A stretch of DNA of 64,000 bases, taken from Saccharopolyspora phatthalungensis (lineage in GTDB: Bacteria; Actinomycetota; Actinomycetes; Mycobacteriales; Pseudonocardiaceae). The DNA lies in contig NZ_JACHIW010000002.1 in the NCBI RefSeq assembly GCF_014203395.1, positions 186,001 to 250,000 of the forward strand. Reading direction: 5' to 3'. A program made the translations under genes and the position numbers. Below the pieces are notes generated by a model that saw nothing but the letters and a program-made list of their open reading frames with translations, ran no database searches and was not told the DNA's origin. Positions 35,479 to 44,426 of this stretch are shown piece by piece. The first letter of the stretch is position 1, and each line of letters opens with the position of its first letter.

Positions 35479-36189
35479 TCAGAGCTCCGCGATTGGCTCA
35501 AGGTAGGGGCCGCCTGCGACACCGAGGGCGCGGACGGTCCCGAGAAGGTGTTCGCGCAGCCGGTCCTTGGCCAATTCCGGGTCGCCGACGCGGATCGCTG
35601 CCGCCAGTTGGGCGTGCTGGTGGGTTATCCGGGGGCGCACGGCGTGGGTGCGGGCCGTGGCGGTGATCCGCATCTGCTTGTCGCGCAAGGCGTTGTAGAG
35701 GTCGGCGACCACGGGGTTTCCAGCCGCGGCGACCAGCGTCGCGTGGAAGGCGCGGTCGGTCACGTGTATCTCAGCGTCACTGAGTCCGGCACCGTGGCAT
35801 GCCGGGTGCGCGGTGAGCTGCTCGCCGATGGCGACCATCGCCTCGCGGCCCTGCGAGGCGAGCTTGTCGATGGCGAAGCTCTCCAGCGCCAGCCGGGCCT
35901 CCATGACGGCGCGGGCCTCCGTGGGGGTCACCGGCACGACCAGCGCGCCCCGTTTCGGGTAGAGCCGCAGGAATCCTTCGGTCTGTAGGCGCAGGAAAGC
36001 CTCGCGCACCGGGGTGCGCGACATCTGCAGCGCGTTCGCCACTTCGCCCTCCGAAAGCAGATCGCCGTCGAGGTAGCTGCCGTCCAGCAGTCCGGACTTG
36101 ACGTGGTGGTACGCGCGGTCCGCGGCGGGCGGCCCGGCAGCGCCGGCAGTGGCGGAGGACACGGTTTCGCGTGGTGTTGCGCTCGACAC
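35479..36189 (-). CDS. GntR-family regulator, FCD (FadR) subfamily
   Basis: A 236-residue repressor-type protein with an N-terminal winged helix (LLSEGEVANALQMSRTPVREAFLRLQTEGFL) and an all-helical FCD ligand domain. The FCD metal-binding histidines are visible in DRAFHATLVAAAGNP, THQHAQLAAAI and REHLLGTV. It is divergent from an MFS transporter, with a palindromic site between the two genes (36211-36237), so it very likely controls that transporter and itself. FCD regulators usually respond to small carboxylic acids. Confidence 0.92.
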   Translation of the reverse strand: MSSATPRETVSSATAGAAGPPAADRAYHHVKSGLLDGSYLDGDLLSEGEVANALQMSRTPVREAFLRLQTEGFLRLYPKRGALVVPVTPTEARAVMEARLALESFAIDKLASQGREAMVAIGEQLTAHPACHGAGLSDAEIHVTDRAFHATLVAAAGNPVVADLYNALRDKQMRITATARTHAVRPRITHQHAQLAAAIRVGDPELAKDRLREHLLGTVRALGVAGGPYLEPIAEL

Positions 36190-36210
36190 GTGGTCATCGT
36201 ACTTCCGCCC

Positions 36211-36237
36211 ATCTTGTATCTATTGTGAATACAAGAT
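36211..36237. promoter_or_regulatory. palindromic operator in the GntR/MFS divergent region
   Basis: ATCTTGTAT (36211-36219) and ATACAAGAT (36229-36237) are perfect 9-bp arms around a 9-base spacer. The TTGTAT...ATACAA core resembles operators of FCD-type GntR proteins. The site lies 22 bases before the GntR start and 20 bases before the MFS start, so it would cover both promoters. Confidence 0.75.
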
Positions 36238-36256
36238 TTTCCAGGAGGAGGTGCCG

Positions 36257-37534
36257 GTGTCCGGGACAGCCAAGACCGCGCTGCCTACCGGGGAGCAAGA
36301 TGGTCGCCGGCAGGCAGCGCGGTCCGCGTGGCTGGTGTGGGGCATCGGCGCGGTCTGCTACTGCGCGGCGCTGTTTCACCGCGCCAGCCTGGGCGTGGCT
36401 GCACCGGAGGCGATGCGGCGCTTCGACACCGGCCCGGCGGTCCTCGCACTGTTCTCCGCGCTGCAACTGGGCGTCTACCTGATCTTGCAGGTGCCGTCGG
36501 GGCTGCTGGCCGACCGGCTTGGCCCGCGGAAGGTGATCACGGGTGGGGCGGTGGCGATGGCGCTGGGGTCGGCGGTCTTCGCGCTCACCGGTTCGATCGT
36601 CGGCGGGATCGCGGGCCGGATGCTCATCGGGTTCGGTGACGCGTTCATGTTCACCAACGTGCTGCGGCTGGCCGCGCACTGGTTCCCGCCGCAGCGGTTC
36701 GGCAAGGTCGCGTCCCTGACCGGGCTGGCCGGCGGCCTGGGGCAGGTGATCTCGACGCTGCCGCTGGGTCTGTCGCTGCACGATCTGGGCTGGGTGCCGA
36801 CGTTTTTGGGTGCGGCGGTGCTCACCGTCGGGCTCGCGGTGGTCGCGGCGGTGGCGATCCGGGACCAGCCCGCGCACGCTCGGCTGGAGCACGAGACATC
36901 TCAGCCACGGGAGCGGATCAGGCACACCTTGCGGCACGTGATTTCGCAGCGCGGCACGAAGCATTCGTTCTGGGTGCATTTCGTGCTGATGGCGCAGTTC
37001 CTGGCGGTGACGACGTTGTGGGGCGCGCCCTGGCTGACCAAGTCGCAGGGGCATGGTCAGTCCGAGGTCGGTTCGCTGCTGATGCTCGGCGTGCTCGGCT
37101 TCATCGGCGGTTCGTGGATCGCGGCCCACCACATCTCCGGACGGCCGAAGCGGCGTGACCGGTTCACCTTCGGCCTCTCCTGCGTCGTGGCGCTGGTGTG
37201 GACGGTGCTCGTCGGCTGGCCGGGGGCGCTGCCGATGCCCGTGCTGGTGGTGGCGTTGGTGCTGATCGGCGCCGGTGGCGGCGGGGCCACGCTGGCCTTC
37301 GACGGGGCACGGATGGCCAATGCGACGCACCGCTCCGGGACCGCCTCGGGTGTGGTGAACATGGGCGGGTTCACCGCCGCGGTGCTGATCCAGCTCCTGG
37401 TGGGCGCGGTGTTGCAGGCCGTGTCGTTTATGCCGGCCGGGCAGGCGTACCGCTGGGCGTTCGCACCGGTGCTGCTGCTGTTGGCGGTGGGCACCCTGGC
37501 GCAGTGGTGGCTGCGGCAGCCGAAGGCGAGCTGA
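36257..37534 (+). CDS. MFS transporter controlled by the adjacent GntR
   Basis: A 425-residue, twelve-helix MFS protein. GTG 36257 follows AGGAGGAGGTG. Motifs include FHRASLGVAAPEAMRRFDTG after helix 1, the loop 2-3 motif GLLADRLGPRKVI (MFS motif A), and the second-half loop HHISGRPKRRDRF. The overall pattern is like bacterial organic-acid or sugar-acid porters, which fits the FCD-GntR neighbour, but the substrate is not known. Confidence 0.88.
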   Translation: MSGTAKTALPTGEQDGRRQAARSAWLVWGIGAVCYCAALFHRASLGVAAPEAMRRFDTGPAVLALFSALQLGVYLILQVPSGLLADRLGPRKVITGGAVAMALGSAVFALTGSIVGGIAGRMLIGFGDAFMFTNVLRLAAHWFPPQRFGKVASLTGLAGGLGQVISTLPLGLSLHDLGWVPTFLGAAVLTVGLAVVAAVAIRDQPAHARLEHETSQPRERIRHTLRHVISQRGTKHSFWVHFVLMAQFLAVTTLWGAPWLTKSQGHGQSEVGSLLMLGVLGFIGGSWIAAHHISGRPKRRDRFTFGLSCVVALVWTVLVGWPGALPMPVLVVALVLIGAGGGGATLAFDGARMANATHRSGTASGVVNMGGFTAAVLIQLLVGAVLQAVSFMPAGQAYRWAFAPVLLLLAVGTLAQWWLRQPKAS

Positions 37535-37637
37535 CTCGGCGAGCCGCCTTCACACGTCGGGGCGTGCGGATAGGGTCGGTTGGCAGACGCGGCACCCGGT
37601 CGGCCAATGGCGGTCGGCTCACCGATGGAGGCTCTTT

Positions 37638-39077
37638 TTGACCACGGCGCTGGAACTGCACAACTTCGTCGGCGGCGAGCACGCCGACACCCTGGCGGGC
37701 GAGACGCTACCGCTGGTGGATCCGAGCACCGGCGAGGAGTACGGCACGTCGCCGTTGACGCGTTGGATGGACGTGGATGCGGTGATGGCGGTGGCCGCGA
37801 CTGCGTTCGAGTCCTGGTCGCAGACGACGCCCCGGCAGCGGCAGCGGGTGTTGCTGGACGTCGCCGACGCCGTCGAGGAGCGGGCCGATGAGCTGGTGGT
37901 GGCGGAGTGCCGCAACACCGGCAAGCCGTGGTCGGTGGTGCGCGACGACGAGCTGCCGATGGCGGTGGATCTGATCCGGTTCTATGCCGGTGCGGCGCGG
38001 GTTCAGGAGGACGGTGCCGGCGGCGAGTATCAACCGGGGCATACGTCGTTCTCGCGGCGGGAACCGATCGGGGTGTGCGCGCAGGTCACCTCGTGGACGC
38101 ATCCGTTGTTGCTAGCGGCTGCGAAGTTCGCCCCGGCGCTGGCGGCGGGGAACACGGTGGTGCTCAAGCCCGCCGAGACGACACCGGTCAGCACCGCGTT
38201 GCTGGTGGAGATCGCGGGTCAGTTCCTGCCGGCGGGTGCCTTGAACCTGATCTGCGGTGACCGCGACAGCGGGCGGGCGATGGTGGCCCACGAGGTGCCC
38301 GGGATGTTCTCGATCACCGGCACGGTGCGTTCCGGGATGGAGGTCGCGGGTTCGGCGGCGGCCGATCTCAAGCGGGTGCACCTGCAGTTGGGCGGCAAGG
38401 CCCCGGCGGTGGTCTTCGATGACGCGGATGTGGCGCTGGCCGCGCGGCGGATCGCGGCGGCGGCCTTCGGGAACGCGGGGCAGAGCTGTACGGCGGCGAG
38501 CCGGGTGCTGGCGGGTCCGGCGGTGTTCGACGAGCTGGTCGCGGCGTTGGCGGCCTGGGCCGAGGCGATGCGGCCGGGGCCGCCGCAGGATCTGGACGCG
38601 GCGTTCGGGCCGTTGAACAGCCACGGCCAGTTGGAGATCGTGCAGGCACACCTGGAGCGGCTGCCGGAGCACGCGAGGATCGTGACCGGTGGGCGGCGCA
38701 AGGGGGAGCGCGGGTTCTTCCACGAGGCGACGGTGGTGGCCGGGGTGGAGCAGGACGACGAGCTGGTGCAGAACGAGGTGCTGGGGCCGGTGCTGACGGT
38801 TCAGCGCTTCGACAGTGAGCAGGAGGCGTTGGAGCTGGCCAACGGCGTGCGCTACGGGCTCGTGTCGAGCATTTGGACGCGTGAGCATTCGCGGGCGATG
38901 CGGGTGTCGCGGCAGTTGCAGGCGGGCACGGTGTGGATCAACACCCACCATCCGTTGACGGCGGAGATGCCGCACAGCGGGTTCAAGCACTCGGCGTCGG
39001 CCCGCGATTTCGGCCGCTACGGCCTGGAGGAGTACAGCCGGATCAAGCACGTGATGTCGGCCTGGGACGAGGAATGA
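37638..39077 (+). CDS. aldehyde dehydrogenase-family protein with altered active site
   Basis: A 479-residue protein resembling gamma-aminobutyraldehyde/betaine-aldehyde dehydrogenases, including the C-terminal EMPHSGFKHSASARDFGRYG region. TTG 37638 has GGAGG 6 bases upstream. The nucleophile is present (GNAGQSCTAASR, C284). The usual PWN motif, whose Asn forms the oxyanion hole, reads SWTHP (T154), and the general-base Glu of LELGGK is Gln (LQLGGK, Q250). These two positions are normally invariant in active NAD(P)-dependent aldehyde dehydrogenases. It may be inactive, have changed chemistry or act as an esterase; calling it a true dehydrogenase would be unsafe. Confidence 0.85.
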   Translation: MTTALELHNFVGGEHADTLAGETLPLVDPSTGEEYGTSPLTRWMDVDAVMAVAATAFESWSQTTPRQRQRVLLDVADAVEERADELVVAECRNTGKPWSVVRDDELPMAVDLIRFYAGAARVQEDGAGGEYQPGHTSFSRREPIGVCAQVTSWTHPLLLAAAKFAPALAAGNTVVLKPAETTPVSTALLVEIAGQFLPAGALNLICGDRDSGRAMVAHEVPGMFSITGTVRSGMEVAGSAAADLKRVHLQLGGKAPAVVFDDADVALAARRIAAAAFGNAGQSCTAASRVLAGPAVFDELVAALAAWAEAMRPGPPQDLDAAFGPLNSHGQLEIVQAHLERLPEHARIVTGGRRKGERGFFHEATVVAGVEQDDELVQNEVLGPVLTVQRFDSEQEALELANGVRYGLVSSIWTREHSRAMRVSRQLQAGTVWINTHHPLTAEMPHSGFKHSASARDFGRYGLEEYSRIKHVMSAWDEE

Positions 39078-39122
39078 CGGGGTTGTTTCCGCGTAGCGTC
39101 GCGGGTGGTTGAGCCCCTTCGT

Positions 39123-40031
39123 TCAGGCGCGTAGCTCAGGGGTGCGCATGGCGATGGCCAGCAGCGCCGCAGCCGAGCCGGTGAGCTGGAGGCCGGAGCG
39201 CCAGACTGCGTGCAGCGGTCGGCGCAGGTCGAGTGCCGCGACGGGGACGTCGACGAGGCGCTTTTCGGTGAGGTCGGTGGCCACCGCGAGGACGCTGAGG
39301 ACCGCGGGCCCGGCGCCGGCGACGACGGAGTTGCGCACGGCCGTGGTGGAGCGCAGTTCGAGCAGCGGGGTGACCGGGTCGGCACCTAGTTCGGAGAGCG
39401 CGCGGTAGAGGGTTTCGCGGGTGCCGGAGCCGTGTTCGCGGACGATCAGCGGTGTCGCGGCGAGTTCGGTGGCGGTCAGCGGTCGGTGCAGCCGGGCCCA
39501 GGGGTGTTCGGGCGGGGCGACGACGACCATGCGGTCCCGGGTCACGAACCGCACCGAGACGCCTTCAGGTGGCACGGGGGTCTCGATGAAGCCGAGGTCG
39601 GCGTGGCCGTGCCGGACGGCTTCGGCCACGGCCACGGAGTTGGCCACGTCGAGTTCGAGGTGGACGTCGGGCAGGGCGACGCGCAGCTGGCTGATCCAGC
39701 GGGGCACCAGGTATTCGGCGACGGTCATGCTGGCGGCGATGCGCAGCTTGGCCTGGTGCTGGGCGCGCAGGGCGCGGACGCCGTTCATCAGGCCGTCGAC
39801 GTGGGCGAGGACCTGTTTGGCCCAGTCGCAGACCATGATCCCGGCCGGGGTGAGGGTGCAGCCCTGGCGGGTGCGTTCCACCAGCGGCAGGCCGAGTCGG
39901 CGTTCCAGGCTGCTGAGCCGCTTGCTCGCCGAGGGCTGGCTGACTCGCAGCTCGGCCGCGGCGGCGCCGATGCTGCCCAGTTCGCCCACTAGGACCAGCA
40001 AGCGGAGGGATTCGGGGTCGGGCGGGGTCAT
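39123..40031 (-). CDS. LysR-family transcriptional regulator (CysB/YeiE-like)
   Basis: A 302-residue LysR protein. The N-terminal winged helix reads LLVLVGELGSIGAAAAELRVSQPSASKRLSSLERRLG, followed by an effector domain (LRIAASMTVAEYLVPRWISQL). ATG 40031 is used. It is divergent from the YeiH-type transporter 136 bases away, the usual LysR-YeiH arrangement, so it probably activates that gene. Sulfur compounds are plausible effectors by analogy with that arrangement only. Confidence 0.92.
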   Translation of the reverse strand: MTPPDPESLRLLVLVGELGSIGAAAAELRVSQPSASKRLSSLERRLGLPLVERTRQGCTLTPAGIMVCDWAKQVLAHVDGLMNGVRALRAQHQAKLRIAASMTVAEYLVPRWISQLRVALPDVHLELDVANSVAVAEAVRHGHADLGFIETPVPPEGVSVRFVTRDRMVVVAPPEHPWARLHRPLTATELAATPLIVREHGSGTRETLYRALSELGADPVTPLLELRSTTAVRNSVVAGAGPAVLSVLAVATDLTEKRLVDVPVAALDLRRPLHAVWRSGLQLTGSAAALLAIAMRTPELRA

Positions 40032-40167
40032 GCCGTCAGGATAGGTCGGCGCCCTGGTGAACTCGGCGCGCTGGCGGTCGGCCTCTGGTCGGACATGCAC
40101 TTCGGCTATGACGTCCTGTGCAGATCACGGCTACTGCGTGGGTGCTGGCGAGGCGAGTCTTGGCTTC

Positions 40168-41178
40168 GTGACGAAGACGGTGAATTCGCAGCGAACCGAT
40201 GCAGGTAACGCGGTGTTGTGGCCCGGGCTTGCGGTGACGGCCGTGGCGATCGTGGTGTCGATGGTGATTTCTGGGCTGGTTCCGGCGGTGAGCGCGCTGA
40301 CCGCCGCGGTGGTTCTGGGCATCGTGATCGGCAACGTGCCGGGTTTTCCGGCGGCGGCGCGGCCGGGCATCGCGTGGTCGACGAAGAAGCTGCTGCGCGT
40401 CGGGGTGGTGCTGCTGGGTTTGCAGCTGTCGGTGACGCAGGTGCTGGGCCTCGGTGCGGGCACGGTGGTGGCGGTGCTGCTGATCGTGGGCCTGACATTT
40501 CTGGGGACGCTGTTGATCGGTCGGCTGATGGGAGTCCCGCGCGGGTTGTCGATGCTGGTGGCGACCGGGTTCTCGATTTGCGGGGCGTCGGCGGTGGCGG
40601 CGATGGAAAGCGTCGTGGAGCGTGATGACGAGGACGTGGCCACCGGCGTGGCGATGGTGACGGTCTTCGGGACGATCTCGATGTTGGCGCTGCCGGCGGT
40701 GCTGGTCGGACTGGGCTTGTCGGGTGGCGAGATCGGTCGGATCGCCGGGGGCAGCGTGCATGAGGTGGCGCAGGTCGTGGCGGCCGCGTCACCGGCGGGC
40801 GCGGCGGCGGTGGCGATCGCGGTCGTGGTCAAGCTCAGCCGCGTGGTGCTGCTGGCGCCGATGGTGACGGCGGTGAGCCTCGTGGAGCGGCGGCGGAGTA
40901 GTGCTGGCAGCGGCAAGCGGCCGCCGATCATGCCGTTGTTCGTGCTCGGGTTCCTGGTCGCCGTGGCGGTGCGCAGCACGGGTGTGCTGCCGGAAGCCGT
41001 GCTGGACGGTGCCAAGCAGCTGACGACCCTGCTGTTGACGGGTGCGTTGTTTGCCTTGGGTTTCGCGGTGCGGATCAAGATCCTGCTGCGCAACGGCCCC
41101 AAGGCATTCGCCCTCGGTGCGTGTTCCACCCTGCTGGTGACTGTTCTCGGCTGCACCACCATGCTGACGCTGACGTGA
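40168..41178 (+). CDS. YeiH/UPF0324 putative sulfate exporter family membrane protein
   Basis: A 336-residue membrane protein with about ten helices. Family signatures are AAVVLGIVIGNVPGF, KKLLRVGVVLLGLQLSVTQV, GFSICGASAVAAMESV and GGSVHEVAQVVAAASPAG. Members of UPF0324 (YeiH) are thought to export sulfite or sulfate-like anions, e.g. during taurine or cysteate breakdown, but evidence is limited. The start is GTG 40168. It faces a LysR gene and converges with the amidase gene. Confidence 0.9.
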   Translation: MTKTVNSQRTDAGNAVLWPGLAVTAVAIVVSMVISGLVPAVSALTAAVVLGIVIGNVPGFPAAARPGIAWSTKKLLRVGVVLLGLQLSVTQVLGLGAGTVVAVLLIVGLTFLGTLLIGRLMGVPRGLSMLVATGFSICGASAVAAMESVVERDDEDVATGVAMVTVFGTISMLALPAVLVGLGLSGGEIGRIAGGSVHEVAQVVAAASPAGAAAVAIAVVVKLSRVVLLAPMVTAVSLVERRRSSAGSGKRPPIMPLFVLGFLVAVAVRSTGVLPEAVLDGAKQLTTLLLTGALFALGFAVRIKILLRNGPKAFALGACSTLLVTVLGCTTMLTLT

Positions 41179-41255
41179 TCGAGGTGAAAGGCGCCCTGGC
41201 CCGGGCAGTTTGGTTCAATTTACGCGAAAAGATCACGCCGATCGTGGTGGTTCGG

Positions 41256-42674
41256 TTAGGGGGCTTCGGGACGGCGCCAGGGGTTGGTCTGTTCGTAGGC
41301 GCGTGCCGCGCGAAGAATCTTCGCGTCCGCGTGGCGGGGGCCGACGAGCTGCAGGCCGATCGGCAGGCCGTCGGCGGTGTGCCCGCAGGGGATGCTGGCG
41401 GCGGGCTGCTGAGTCATGTTGAACGGATAGGTGAACGGGGTCCAGCTCGTCCAGCGCGGGCTGGGGGAACCGGCCGGGACTTCGCGGCCCGCCTCGAACG
41501 CGGGGATCGGCACGGTCGGGGTCAGCAGCAGGTCGTAGGCCTGGTGGAAGGCGCCCATGCGTTGTCCTAGGAGCATCCGGGTGTTGGTGGCCTCCAGGTA
41601 GTCCTGGGCGGAGTAGGTCAGGCCCTGCCGGCAGATCTCGTGCAGTCCCGGATCCAGCAGCTCGCGTTGGTCGGCGGTGAGGTGTTCGACGGACTTGGCG
41701 GCACCGGCGAACCACAGCACGTGGAAGTCCTCGACCGGGTCGGTGATGCCCGGGTCGACCTGTTCGACGACCGCACCGAGTTCCTCGAAGACTTGCGCGG
41801 CCGCGGTGACCGCGCGGGCCACCTCCGGGTCGACGTAGGTGCCGAAGCCGAGATCGATGCTGAGCGCGATGCGCAGGCCCTGCACTCCGGAATTGAGGCC
41901 GTCCCTGAAGGATTCTCTCGGCGGTTGCAGCGCGGACCAGTCGCGACTGTCCGGTTCGGACAGTACGTCGAGCATCAGCGCGGTCTCGGTGACCGTGGTG
42001 GTCATCGGTCCGGCGTGGGCGAGCGTGCCGTATGGGCTGGCGGGGTAGTGCGGGATCCGGCCGTAGGTGGCCTTGAGCGCGACGATGCCGCAGAACGCCG
42101 CCGGGATGCGCACCGAACCGCCGCCGTCGGTGCCGATGGCCAGTGGAGCCATGCCCAGTGCGACTGCCGCGGCGGCACCGCCGCTGGACCCACCGGCGGT
42201 GCGCGTGGGGTCCCAAGGGTTGCGGGTGATGCCGTGCAGCGGGCTGTCGGTGACGCCCTTCCATGCCAGTTCCGGCGTGGTGGTCTTGCCGACGAACACC
42301 GCGTTGTGCTCGCGCAGCCGGGCCACTGACGGGGCGTCGACGCTCCACTGCTGGTGCGGGTCGATAGTGCGGGAGCCGCGCAGCGTCGGCCAGTGCTGGG
42401 TGAGGAAGATGTCCTTGATCGAGGTCGGCACGCCGTCCAGCCGCCCGGCGGGGGCGCCGCGCTGCCATCGTTGCTCGGAGGCCCTGGCCTGCTCCAACGC
42501 CCGATCGGCGTCGACCAGGCAATAGGCGTTGACCGCCGAGTCGGCATCGGCGATGCGGCGTAGCGCTGCCTCGGTGGCCTCCACCGGGGACAGCTCACCG
42601 GCGGCGTAGCCGGTGAGTAGTTCGGTGGCGGTGAGGTCGGCGGCCGTTCGTTCGGCCGGCTGGGTGTTGGCCAT
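41256..42674 (-). CDS. amidase-signature hydrolase
   Basis: A 472-residue amidase of the AS family. The Ser-cisSer-Lys triad is complete: K87 in PTSIKDIFL, S163 in TAGGSSGGAAAAV and S187 in GTDGGGSVRIPA. It hydrolyses an amide to acid and ammonia; the specificity is unknown. Its ATG overlaps the upstream 2-hydroxyacid dehydrogenase stop by one base (TGATG), so the two form one unit. That unit diverges from the DUF3830 gene at a shared control region with the ATTGTCAACAAT site, linking the amidase to the catabolic island. Confidence 0.92.
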   Translation of the reverse strand: MANTQPAERTAADLTATELLTGYAAGELSPVEATEAALRRIADADSAVNAYCLVDADRALEQARASEQRWQRGAPAGRLDGVPTSIKDIFLTQHWPTLRGSRTIDPHQQWSVDAPSVARLREHNAVFVGKTTTPELAWKGVTDSPLHGITRNPWDPTRTAGGSSGGAAAAVALGMAPLAIGTDGGGSVRIPAAFCGIVALKATYGRIPHYPASPYGTLAHAGPMTTTVTETALMLDVLSEPDSRDWSALQPPRESFRDGLNSGVQGLRIALSIDLGFGTYVDPEVARAVTAAAQVFEELGAVVEQVDPGITDPVEDFHVLWFAGAAKSVEHLTADQRELLDPGLHEICRQGLTYSAQDYLEATNTRMLLGQRMGAFHQAYDLLLTPTVPIPAFEAGREVPAGSPSPRWTSWTPFTYPFNMTQQPAASIPCGHTADGLPIGLQLVGPRHADAKILRAARAYEQTNPWRRPEAP

Positions 42675-43651
42675 CAGTGCTCCGTTCCGCTGACATAACC
42701 CCGTTGCTTGTCAACCACGTTGCGCAGCTGTGTGCCCTCGGTGTAGCTGCGCAGATTGTCGAGGAACAGGTCGACGAGTTCGTCGACCCAGCCGACGGTG
42801 TCGCCGGACATGTGCGGGGAGACGAGCACGTTGGGCATCTCCCACAGTGGCGAGGTCTGCGGCAGCGGCTCGGTCTCGAAGACGTCCAGCGCCGCACCGG
42901 CCAGCTGCTCGGCTCGCAGCGCGTCGACTAGGTCGTTTTCAACGACGAGTTCGCCGCGGCCCACGTTGATCAGCCGTGCGGTGGCACGGAAGTGGGCGAG
43001 GATTTCGGCGTCGATGAGCCCCTTGGTCTGGTCGGTCAGCGGGGCGGCGAGCACGACGTAGTCGAAGGCGCCGATGACGTGGACGAGGTCGCCGGAGGCG
43101 TGCACGTCGCCGAAGTCGGGGTCGCCGCTTCGTCCTACGCGGCCGACGCCGGCCACCGACAGCCCGGCGGCCGAGAGCTGGCGGGCGATGGCCCGGCCGA
43201 TCGGTCCGGTGCCCACGACCAGTGCGTTCTTGCCCGCGACGCGTTCGGTCACGCGGTGCCGCCACTGCTTGCGGTCCTGTAGCCGCAGCGTGGTGTGCAT
43301 GTCCTTGGCGAAGGTGAGTACGGTGCCGAGGACGTACTCGGCCATCGGCCGGTCGAAGACCCCGCGGGAGTTGGTCAGCAGCACCTGGGATTCCTGCAAC
43401 GCGGGGAATAGCAACCGGTCCACGCCGGCGCTGGCGGCGTGCACCCAGCGCAGCGCGTCGGCGTACGGCCACGCGTCGGCGACCGCTTCGGTGCGGAAGT
43501 CCCAGACGAACAGCACATCGGTGCCGGGCAGGGCGGCGGGCAGCTCGTCGTCGGCGGCGTAGCGGAGGCTGGCGTGGGCTTCGATGCGGGCCATTTCCGC
43601 CGGTGGTTTGCCACCGTGCAGTACGACGACCGTGGGATTGCGGTTGATCAT
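42674..43651 (-). CDS. D-isomer-specific 2-hydroxyacid dehydrogenase
   Basis: A 325-residue NAD(P)-dependent dehydrogenase. The nucleotide site is ALVVGTGPIGRAIARQL (GxGxxG), and the catalytic Arg-Glu-His are in INVGRGELV, VFETEPLP and VSPHMSGD. The N-terminal domain carries VHAASAGVDRLLFPAL. It interconverts a 2-oxoacid and a D-2-hydroxyacid, in the cytoplasm. It is translationally coupled to the amidase and divergent from DUF3830. Together with the aminotransferase further on, it suggests that a 2-oxoacid occurs in the pathway. Confidence 0.92.
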   Translation of the reverse strand: MINRNPTVVVLHGGKPPAEMARIEAHASLRYAADDELPAALPGTDVLFVWDFRTEAVADAWPYADALRWVHAASAGVDRLLFPALQESQVLLTNSRGVFDRPMAEYVLGTVLTFAKDMHTTLRLQDRKQWRHRVTERVAGKNALVVGTGPIGRAIARQLSAAGLSVAGVGRVGRSGDPDFGDVHASGDLVHVIGAFDYVVLAAPLTDQTKGLIDAEILAHFRATARLINVGRGELVVENDLVDALRAEQLAGAALDVFETEPLPQTSPLWEMPNVLVSPHMSGDTVGWVDELVDLFLDNLRSYTEGTQLRNVVDKQRGYVSGTEH

Positions 43652-43727
43652 GACCTGACCTTAGGTGCTGGTGGGCATCGGGTCCGGACAGTGGCGATCG
43701 TCGGGCGTGCCGGTTAAAAGTGTGTTT

Positions 43728-43764
43728 CCTGGCCGCTGAACGCCGAAAGTGCGTTCAGGCCAGG
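43728..43764. other. imperfect hairpin in the divergent control region
   Basis: CCTGGCC + TGAACGC (43728-43743, split by a 2-base GC bulge) pairs with GCGTTCA + GGCCAGG (43751-43764), leaving a 7-base loop. It lies just upstream of the TTGACA box of the DUF3830 promoter and about 80 bases before the dehydrogenase start on the other strand. It may be a second regulator site or an attenuating structure in the minus-strand leader. Confidence 0.4.
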
Positions 43765-43767
43765 GCA

Positions 43768-43807
43768 TTGACACGCTATGAAGCGTTCGTAGGATTGTCA
43801 ACAATCC
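43768..43807 (+). promoter_or_regulatory. promoter with operator copy 1 (DUF3830 side of the catabolic island)
   Basis: TTGACA (43768-43773) and TAGGAT (43790-43795) are separated by 16 bases. The palindrome GGATTGT-CA-ACAATCC (43792-43807; core ATTGTCAACAAT at 43794-43805) overlaps the -10 and the expected transcription start. That is the classical position for repression. The same core occurs at two other control regions of this island. Confidence 0.75.
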
Positions 43808-43920
43808 ACGGGTACCCTCGCCTACTAGGCGTATCCCAACCTCGCGCGGCCGGACCGGGCGGGGGCGGGACCGGCGGAGATGAGCCCAACCTTCCCCACT
43901 CCTGCGAACGGAAGATCACG

Positions 43921-44415
43921 ATGCCCAGGTATCTGTCGATCACGCTGGAAAAGCGCGGTGTGTCCTGCGTGGCCGAACTGCTCGACAAGGACGCACCCCG
44001 GACCTGCGAGGCGGTGTGGCAAGCGCTGCCCCAGGTCGGGCCGGTACACCACGCCAAGTACGCGCGTAACGAGATCTACACGATGGTGCCGCGCTTTGCG
44101 GCAGAGGAACCCGGGCAGGAAAACCCGACGGTCACGCCGATCCCGGGCGATGTCGTGTACTTCTCCTTCCACGGCGGCATGCTCGACCGGGAGTTCAAAG
44201 AGGAGAAGAACATCCACGAGCTGCCCGGCGTGATCGACCTGGCCATTTTCTACGGGCGCAACAACCTGCTGCTCAACGGCGATGTGGGCTGGGTGCCGGG
44301 CAACGTGTACGCGAGCATCGTCGAGGGGCTGGACCGGATGGCCGAGGCGTGCAACGACGTCTGGCGATCCGGCAGCGTTGGCGAGACCCTCCGCTACGAC
44401 CGCTACCAGGGCTGA
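43921..44415 (+). CDS. DUF3830 family protein
   Basis: A 164-residue cytoplasmic protein of the DUF3830 family, predicted to be cyclophilin-like. It begins MPRYLSITLEKRGVSCVAELLD and contains HHAKYARNEIYTMVP, PIPGDVVYFSFHGGML and FYGRNNLLLNGDVGWVPGN. The function is unknown. It occurs with Asp/Glu-racemase-like and amidase genes in soil bacteria, as here. ATG 43921 has GGAAG 8 bases upstream. The promoter is about 115 bases away with operator copy 1. Confidence 0.85.
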   Translation: MPRYLSITLEKRGVSCVAELLDKDAPRTCEAVWQALPQVGPVHHAKYARNEIYTMVPRFAAEEPGQENPTVTPIPGDVVYFSFHGGMLDREFKEEKNIHELPGVIDLAIFYGRNNLLLNGDVGWVPGNVYASIVEGLDRMAEACNDVWRSGSVGETLRYDRYQG

Positions 44416-44426
44416 CGGGGGGACAC

